5,781 bases of DNA from an uncultured Sphingorhabdus sp. (GTDB taxonomy: Bacteria > Pseudomonadota > Alphaproteobacteria > Sphingomonadales > Sphingomonadaceae), in the NCBI GenBank assembly GCA_937873665.1, contig CALMYW010000052.1, positions 1-5,781 on the forward strand, written 5' to 3'. The stretch's first letter is position 1. Every line of letters starts with the position of its first letter. Positions 1-4,326 of this stretch are shown piece by piece. A model generated the notes under the pieces. It saw only the letters and a program-made list of their open reading frames with translations. It ran no database searches and was not told the origin of the DNA. The position numbers and the translations under genes are program-made.

Positions 1-384
1 GGGCGCGCGCCTTTCGGCCATGTCGGGGCGGCGGCGAGGGCGGGGCTCAACCCGACCGCCGAGGGGGAGGCGCGGCGCGAGGGGGCCTTTCTCGACGGCC
101 CCCTCGCCACCATCGGCGCGACGCTGCTGATCCTGCCGGGCTTCGCCTCCGATTTCATTGGCCTCGCGCTGGCCGCGCCCTCGGTGCGCGGCTGGATCGC
201 GCGGAAATTCGCGCCCCGCTTCATCGAGCGCCGCGCGCCCGGCGTGGTCGATCTCGACGCGCATGAATGGCGGGCCGGGCCGCCGGATGGGGCGAAACGG
301 ATCGACGCCATCGATGTCGAGTTCGTGGAGGTGAAGGAGCCGCGCGAAGAAGCCAAGAGAGCGACGGAGCGGCGCGAGGGCTGA
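1..384 (+). CDS. fxsA: FxsA-family membrane protein, C-terminal part (5' end outside window)
   Basis: Frame 1 is open from the first base to a TGA at 382-384, giving 127 residues without a start codon in view. A GTG at 184 is internal. A hydrophobic segment at about residues 34-60, containing LPGFASDFIG and preceded by an LDG motif, matches the last membrane span of FxsA proteins (usual pattern: DG, then a TPGF/LPGF-type motif, then a hydrophobic stretch ending in PxxR). After it comes a basic stretch (WIARKF, RFIERR) and a soluble charged tail with DVEFVEV and several Glu/Lys residues, as is usual in the family. FxsA is a small inner-membrane protein; E. coli FxsA relieves F-plasmid exclusion of phage T7, and its normal cellular role is not well defined. 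Here it is probably a chromosomal gene flanking the integration site: very GC-rich and convergent with the tRNA remnant. Roughly the first 30-50 residues are missing. Confidence 0.82.
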   Translation, partial: GRAPFGHVGAAARAGLNPTAEGEARREGAFLDGPLATIGATLLILPGFASDFIGLALAAPSVRGWIARKFAPRFIERRAPGVVDLDAHEWRAGPPDGAKRIDAIDVEFVEVKEPREEAKRATERREG

Positions 385-412
385 CCAATGGCGGCGGGAC
401 GTCGCGCCGGCG

Positions 413-432
413 CGCATGACGGCTTTCATGCG
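413..432. terminator. Possible bidirectional terminator hairpin between fxsA and the tRNA remnant
   Basis: CGCATGA (413-419) and TCATGCG (426-432) form a perfect 7-bp stem with a 6-base loop. It lies 28 bases after the fxsA stop, between two convergent genes, where a shared terminator would be expected. No strong T-tract follows, so intrinsic termination is only a possibility. An imperfect direct repeat, CGGCTTTCATG then CGGCTTTATG (420-440), overlaps it. Confidence 0.35.
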
Positions 433-467
433 GCTTTATGGCGGGATGGGCCGTGGAGACGGAAAAC

Positions 468-512
468 TGGCGCGCCCGAAGGGATTCGAACCCCTGACCT
501 CTGCCTTCGGAG
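468..512 (-). tRNA. 3' half of tRNA-Arg(CCG): attachment-site remnant of an integrated element
   Basis: Read on the minus strand, these 45 bases run from the anticodon loop to the encoded CCA end. They hold the loop CTCCGAA with anticodon CCG, the 3' anticodon stem GGCAG, a variable loop, a T-arm with stem GGGG/CCCT around TTCGAAT, the acceptor strand CGGGCGC, then G and CCA. This matches bacterial tRNA-Arg(CCG). The 5' half is absent: the bases before CTCCGAA should complete the stem as CTGCC but instead read AAATTG, and no D-arm follows at higher coordinates. Loss of identity at the edge of the anticodon loop is the known crossover position for many tRNA-targeting tyrosine integrases, and an integrase gene starts 184 bases away. 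I infer this is the att copy left on the fxsA side, with the restored full tRNA at the far end of the element. It is unlikely to be functional by itself. Confidence 0.85.
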
Positions 513-641
513 CAATTTGACCTGGCTATCCTAAATGCACGCCAGGACACGCAATGATACTACAACCATTTGAAACCTATGGACAATTCGGCTTTCCCCG
601 CCGAAACCCATATCCGAAACTTCGCTCCGACTTTCATCCAG

Positions 642-670
642 CTGCTTCCGTGGTGCTTCCGCGGAAGCAG
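642..670. repeat. Operator-like array: two direct and one inverted copy of TGCTTCCG
   Basis: TGCTTCCG occurs at 643-650 and again at 654-661, an 11-base period of about one helical turn. Its reverse complement CGGAAGCA follows directly at 662-669. The second and third copies form a perfect 16-bp palindrome (654-669). The first copy, extended to CTGCTTCCG (642-650), can instead pair with CGGAAGCAG (662-670). The array ends 27 bases before the integrase ATG, where a bound protein or an mRNA hairpin could control int. Confidence 0.5.
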
Positions 671-680
671 ACCGCTCTCG

Positions 681-686
681 AGGGGG
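681..686 (+). promoter_or_regulatory. Ribosome binding site of the integrase
   Basis: AGGGGG lies 10 bases before the ATG at 697, a good purine-rich Shine-Dalgarno at acceptable spacing. It supports this start, which also fits the usual MxKLTKRxVDA N-terminus of the family. Confidence 0.6.
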
Positions 687-696
687 AAATCGCGTA

Positions 697-2052
697 ATGG
701 CCAAGCTGACAAAACGCGTCGTAGACGCCGCCGCTATCCGCGAGAAGGACTATTTCGTCTGGGACGACGAACTGCCCGGCTTCGGCCTCCGCATCTTCGC
801 GTCCGGCAAGCGCAGCTACCTTATCCAGTATCGAGCCGCAGGTCGAACCCGCCGCTACACTATCGGTCTCCATGGCGTCTGGACGGCAGAGACGGCTCGG
901 CAGGAAGCGAAGGTGCAGCTCGGCCGCGTTGCTCAGGGTGACAACCCGTCCGAGGAACGTCTGCTCGATCATCAGGCGATCACCGTCAAAGAACTGTGCG
1001 CGATGTATCTCAAGGATCTCGAAGCCGGACTCATTCTCGGGAAAGGCGGTCGACCGAAGAAGGCGACCACCATCGTCAGCGACACCGGCCGGATTCATCG
1101 TCACTTCGTCCCGCTGCTCGGCAACCGACGGGTCAAGGATATTGTCAAAGCCGATATCGCAAAGGTGTTGAAGGACATCATGGCGGGGAAAACGGCGGTA
1201 TCTGTGAAAACCAAGAAGCTGCGGGGCAAAGCCATCGTGAAAGGCGGCGCCGGGACGGCCACGCGCACGGTCGGGCTCATCGGCGGCATTTTCACCTACG
1301 CGATGGAGGCCGGAATCATCACGTCCAATCCGGCGCACGGCATCCGCAAGCCGAAGGACAATGTGCGCGATCGCCGTCTCACTGAAGCCGAGTATCGCAT
1401 CCTGGGCGAGATGCTGCGGGAAGCAGCCGCAACCCCGAAATATGCAATGACGGTCGACATCATCCGCCAGATCGCGCTCACCGGCTGCCGTCGCAGCGAG
1501 ATGATCGGTCTCATGTGGAGCGAGGCAGACACCGACGCCAGTTGCATGCGCCTCGTAGACAGCAAGGAAGGGGCCTCTGTCCGCCCCATCGGTCTTGCCG
1601 TGGTCGAGTACCTAGAGGAACGTCGCAGCGCCGCGATGGGCACTTATGTCTTCCCCGGCCAGGGCGAGGACAATGCCTTTGGCGGCTTCCCCAACCACTG
1701 GAAGCAGATTTTCAAGGACTCTCCGTTGGCCGATGTGACGCCGCACGTCCTGCGCCACAGCTTCGCCAGCATCGCGAACGATCTCGGCTTCACCGAAGTC
1801 ACGATCGCCGCGTTGGTTGGCCACTCCAAGGGTACGGTTACAAGCAAATACATCCACACGCTCGACACAGCCCTCATCATGGCTGCGGACACGATCTCCG
1901 GCTATGTCCAGGGGCTGCTCGACGGCGTCAAGTTCAAACAGACCACCTATGCGCTTGACCGAAATTCCCGTAAGGCCGCGCTTTCGCGATTCCTGCAAAG
2001 TGCAATCGGTGAGGAGAAGCCAGGACAAGAGGGCGTCCCCCTTGCCGCATGA
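697..2052 (+). CDS. int: Tyrosine recombinase (site-specific integrase with arm-type DNA-binding domain)
   Basis: This complete 451-residue phage-type integrase catalyses strand exchange between element and chromosomal att sites. Residues ~1-85 form the DUF4102-like arm-binding domain (MAKLTKRVVDAA, then LPGFGLRIFASGKRSYLIQYR and TRRYTIGLHG). Residues ~93-215 are the SAM-like core-binding domain (TVKELCAMYL to SNPAHGI). Residues ~225-405 are the catalytic domain. All active-site positions are visible: Arg265 in TGCRRSE, Lys290 in DSKEGA, His350/Arg353 in HVLRHSFAS, His376 in VGHSKG and nucleophile Tyr385 in KYIH. About 66 residues follow Tyr385, a longer tail than in many integrases. The gene lies beside the tRNA-Arg att remnant and reads away from it into the element, so tRNA-Arg(CCG) is very likely its target. 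The ATG has a good Shine-Dalgarno. No frameshift or lost residue was seen, so it is probably active. Confidence 0.95.
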   Translation: MAKLTKRVVDAAAIREKDYFVWDDELPGFGLRIFASGKRSYLIQYRAAGRTRRYTIGLHGVWTAETARQEAKVQLGRVAQGDNPSEERLLDHQAITVKELCAMYLKDLEAGLILGKGGRPKKATTIVSDTGRIHRHFVPLLGNRRVKDIVKADIAKVLKDIMAGKTAVSVKTKKLRGKAIVKGGAGTATRTVGLIGGIFTYAMEAGIITSNPAHGIRKPKDNVRDRRLTEAEYRILGEMLREAAATPKYAMTVDIIRQIALTGCRRSEMIGLMWSEADTDASCMRLVDSKEGASVRPIGLAVVEYLEERRSAAMGTYVFPGQGEDNAFGGFPNHWKQIFKDSPLADVTPHVLRHSFASIANDLGFTEVTIAALVGHSKGTVTSKYIHTLDTALIMAADTISGYVQGLLDGVKFKQTTYALDRNSRKAALSRFLQSAIGEEKPGQEGVPLAA

Positions 2053-2075
2053 CACTCTGTGATGATTGGAGTGTC
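2051..2075. terminator. Hairpin overlapping the integrase stop codon
   Basis: GACACTC (2051-2057) and GAGTGTC (2069-2075) form a perfect 7-bp stem with an 11-base loop. It starts within the integrase TGA (2050-2052), between two convergent genes. There is no T-tract, so it is at best a weak or factor-assisted terminator, or an mRNA 3'-end stabiliser. Confidence 0.35.
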
Positions 2076-2223
2076 GCTCATGCGCGTTCACTGGGCCTCC
2101 GACATCGTCAGAAAATCATTGAGAACGCGAAGAGCTCACGCCGAAACTGCATCCACCGAATGACACTACGAAGATCGGCGGGAGACCTCCGTGCAAGGTG
2201 CAACGGCAATAACAGCCGCCGCA
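2053..2223. other. Intergenic stretch between convergent integrase and cyclic-di-GMP gene
   Basis: These 171 bases hold the hairpin at the integrase end and nothing else I can support. A short plus-strand frame overlaps the integrase stop by ATGA and runs to 2294. It has no family resemblance and overlaps the 3' end of the cyclic-di-GMP gene, so it was not called. Confidence 0.4.
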
Positions 2224-4082
2224 TTACGCTCGCTTACGCACTTGTCGATGCCTCACCCGAGGTTTCGGCGTTCCAACCGGAATCGATCCGGTGACATCTT
2301 GTCCGTGCCGGTGCAGGAACATGAGCGCCGTTTCGCGGTCAACCGGCCGCGAGAAGGCGAAGCCCTGACCATACCGGCAGCCCATGGCCCAAAGCTGGCT
2401 CGCCTGAACTTCCGTCTCGATCCCTTTCGCGACGACGCGGATCTCGAGTTGGCGTGCGATGTCGATCAGGCCCTGAACGATAACCAGGGCCGGATCGGCC
2501 GGCCAAAGCCGTTCGACGAACGAGCGGGCGATAATGATCTCGTCCACCGGCATCTCGCCAGGTGGGTCAGAGAGGCTTGCCCTCTTCCAAAATCGTCGAG
2601 CGCCACGCGCACGCCGTGTCGGCGCAGGCGCGCGATCTGGCGGGCGACAACCCCGTCGCCGCGCCCTGTTGCAACATCCTCGTTCACATGGAGCGTCAGC
2701 CGCGAGACCGGCATCCCGGTCGCAGCGAAAGCGATCTCCAGCTTGCGGAGAAGATCGCCTGCATAGAAGTCCGCCGTCGAAACATTGAGCATGATCTCCG
2801 GGAAGGGAATATCCATGTCCCGCCACGCCTCGAGGTCCTGCGTCATGTGCGCCAACATGTGGCTGGTGAGTTCGGTCGCAACCCTGGCGTCGGTCGTCGC
2901 ATCAATGAAGCCGCTCGCCGGAATGAGTTTGCCAGACGGCGTGCGCAGCCGGCAGAGCGCCTCCATCCCGACAACCTTGCGCGTATCGAGCTGGACGATC
3001 GGCTGATAACAAGCCTCGATCCTTTGCTCCTCAAGCGCTTCGGCGACATCGCGCACCGCGCTGCGGCGGCGCGTCATCCGCGTATCGATGCCCGTCCAGT
3101 AGCGGACGAAGCCACCGCGGCCCGTCTCCTTTGCATGATAGAGGGCGAAATCCGCGTTCTGATAGACGCGCTGCGCATCGCAGTCTTCGGCATCGAACAC
3201 GGCGCCCCCGATCGTCGCGGCCGGAATGAACGATTGGCTATCGCAATTGGCCGGAATCTCCAGTGATGTGAGAATCTCAGAAGCCGCCGCCTCCAGGTCG
3301 CGAAGCCATTTCTGCCGCCTGACAATCACCAGGAACTCATCGCCGCCGATCCGGTAGGTGACGTCCGGCGCCATGGCCTGGGAGATGCGCTCCCCGGCGA
3401 TCCGGATCAGCTGGTCGCCAGCCTTGTGGCCGAACACATCGTTTACAGTCTTGAGATTGTCCAGATCGATGACGAACATCGCCCATGAGTTTAACGGCTG
3501 GGCTTCGAGACTGGCAAAGTTCGCTTCGAAAGCAGCGCGGTTGGGCAAACCCGTCAAGGCGTCGGTCAGCGCCTTGCGCTCCCCGGCGTCGGCATGCTCA
3601 TGGCGGCGTAGCGCGAGTTCGCACAGCACCCGCCAGCGATCGATGAACTCGGCCTCCTGCGCCGACGGTTCACGCGCTTCACACACATAGACGCCGAGGA
3701 GCCCGATCGGAGCGCCGTTCTCGTTGGAACACGGATAGGACCAAAACGCCCGGAAACCGATCTTGCAGTGGAAATCGCGGAACCTGCTCCAATCCTGATC
3801 AGTCTGGATCCTGGTGAAAAAGAGCGGCGGTTCGACATAAGCCGCAATACTGCATGCCAGAGCATCAGGACTGTCCGCATGGCTTTCAATCGCGGCGACG
3901 CAACTGGTCGGCAGGCTCGGACCGGACACGAAGCGGAGAAGTCCCATCCGATCGATTCGCGCTATCACAAAGACAAGACCAGGAAATCTTGCCTCCGCTT
4001 CGCGGCACAATGCAGTCGCCACGTCTTCGATCGGCTTTCCGCTGGCGATCTGCCTTAGAATTCCATTCTCTGCATGCAACAA
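2224..4082 (-). pseudogene. GAF-GGDEF-EAL cyclic-di-GMP signalling protein, frameshifted in the EAL domain
   Basis: The uninterrupted frame (4082-2466) gives 538 residues. Residues ~5-160 resemble a GAF sensor domain. Residues ~165-330 are a GGDEF diguanylate cyclase domain with DALTGLPNR, Asp206 in VIDLDN, Asn214, Asp223 and an intact RIGGDEF (GGDEF 246-250). The EAL domain begins at ~345, with EAL at 374-376, Asn433 and DDFG at 496-499. At codon 510 the family sequence breaks off and resumes in another frame from 2553 (MPVDEIIIARSFVERL, then RVVAKGIETE and GCRYGQGFAFSRP), ending at TAA 2226-2224. One missing base at 2551-2556 explains this, and the repaired protein would be about 619 residues. 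The I-site RxxD reads MAPD. In the EAL part the usual ExTE reads HVNE and the usual Lys of KIDRSF is Ile, so phosphodiesterase activity is doubtful even after repair. The start is TTG (4082, or 4079), because a stop lies at 4118-4116 and no ATG or GTG falls between. The gene is probably soluble: no membrane segment was seen. The break may be real or a sequencing error. Confidence 0.88.
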
Positions 4083-4096
4083 AACCCACCCGCCCG

Positions 4097-4118
4097 TAGT
4101 CCGCCTACTCGGCGACTA
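4097..4118. repeat. Stem-loop just upstream of the GGDEF-EAL start
   Basis: TAGT-C-CGCC (4097-4105) can pair with GGCG-ACTA (4111-4118), leaving one bulged C and a 5-base loop. It lies 14 bases before the TTG start, where it could be in the mRNA leader or act as a regulator site. No T-tract was seen. Confidence 0.3.
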
Positions 4119-4143
4119 AAATGGATGCACCGCAATGAAGCAA
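4115..4143 (-). promoter_or_regulatory. Weak sigma-70-like promoter candidate for the GGDEF-EAL gene
   Basis: On the minus strand TTGCTT (4143-4138) and TTTAGT (4120-4115) are separated by exactly 17 bases, 33 bases before the TTG start at 4082. Each hexamer matches the consensus only in part (TTTAGT matches TATAAT at four positions), so this is a candidate resting mainly on spacing and position. Confidence 0.25.
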
Positions 4144-4154
4144 CGGTTCAGAAA

Positions 4155-4178
4155 CTTGGTAAAAGTTGATCAACCAAG
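4155..4178. repeat. Nested palindrome (CTTGGT/ACCAAG around GTTGATCAAC)
   Basis: A 6-bp inverted repeat (4155-4160 with 4173-4178) overlaps the perfect 10-base palindrome GTTGATCAAC (4165-4174). It is AT-richer than its surroundings and lies upstream of the GGDEF-EAL gene, so an operator is possible. No regulator gene is visible nearby. Confidence 0.3.
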
Positions 4179-4184
4179 CCTGGG

Positions 4185-4202
4185 AGGGGAACGACTTCCC
4201 CT
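4185..4202 (-). terminator. Compact GC-rich hairpin, possible phosphoketolase terminator
   Basis: AGGGGAA and TTCCCCT form a perfect 7-bp stem closed by a 4-base loop, about 125 bases beyond the phosphoketolase stop. On the minus strand the following bases (CCCAGGCTTGG) are not T-rich, so it may end transcription only weakly. Confidence 0.3.
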
Positions 4203-4215
4203 GCGGCCGAGCCGT

Positions 4216-4247
4216 GGGTCTCGACCGACCCCTTCTGCGGGAGACCC
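4216..4247. repeat. Perfect 7-bp inverted repeat GGGTCTC/GAGACCC
   Basis: The arms at 4216-4222 and 4241-4247 are exact reverse complements around an 18-base loop. The repeat begins about 80 bases past the phosphoketolase stop. It could be a terminator stem, a processed 3' end or the relic of a small repeat. Confidence 0.3.
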
Positions 4248-4326
4248 CGCAACGCCCCCTGAGCCAGCCTCGCTCGCAATAGCGCGGGGGACCTCTGCCG
4301 GTAGCGGCGCTCCGCGAAGAGTGAGC

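Larger units (their letters stand above)
513..696 (+). promoter_or_regulatory. Integrase leader rich in short repeats
   Basis: This noncoding stretch between the tRNA remnant and the integrase start has several repeat elements. CCTGGC (521-526) and GCCAGG (541-546) form a 6-bp inverted repeat next to the presumed crossover. TTCGGC (587-592) and GCCGAA (600-605) form a hairpin with a 7-base loop. CCGAAAC occurs twice (601-607 and 614-620), 13 bases apart. A three-part TGCTTCCG array is listed separately. Such a set would suit arm-type integrase sites, an excisionase site or int autoregulation, but no protein can be assigned from sequence. I saw no convincing -35/-10 pair. A minus-strand reading frame crossing this region is an artefact of the tRNA. 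Confidence 0.45.
4119..4326. other. Intergenic region downstream of phosphoketolase with three perfect inverted repeats
   Basis: No convincing gene was found between the phosphoketolase stop and the GGDEF-EAL leader. It contains CTTGGT/ACCAAG (4155-4160, 4173-4178) enclosing the palindrome GTTGATCAAC (4165-4174). It also contains AGGGGAA/TTCCCCT (4185-4191, 4196-4202; loop CGAC) and GGGTCTC/GAGACCC (4216-4222, 4241-4247; 18-base loop). Minus-strand frames of 60 and 78 codons here have no recognisable domain and lack a supported start. Confidence 0.45.

Noticed and set aside
517..532. TTGACC and TATCCT as an integrase promoter
   Set aside because: The two hexamers are only 4 bases apart, far too close for a sigma-70 promoter.
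221..550. 109-codon minus-strand frame
   Set aside because: It runs through the tRNA-Arg remnant and antisense to fxsA. The phrase GQGFESLRARQ is what a tRNA 3' half gives when translated.
570..941. 123-codon plus-strand frame before and inside the integrase
   Set aside because: It overlaps the integrase gene in another frame, is rich in Arg/Pro, and has no recognisable domain.
634..1338. 234-codon frame antisense to the integrase
   Set aside because: It is a high-GC shadow of a well-supported integrase, with no domain similarity.
2049..2294. 81-codon frame overlapping the integrase stop by ATGA
   Set aside because: The overlap looks like translational coupling, but the product has no family features and it runs into the 3' end of the opposite-strand gene.
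2562..3266. 234-codon plus-strand frame within the GGDEF-EAL gene
   Set aside because: It is antisense to a clear GGDEF-EAL sequence, and its composition is that of a shadow frame.
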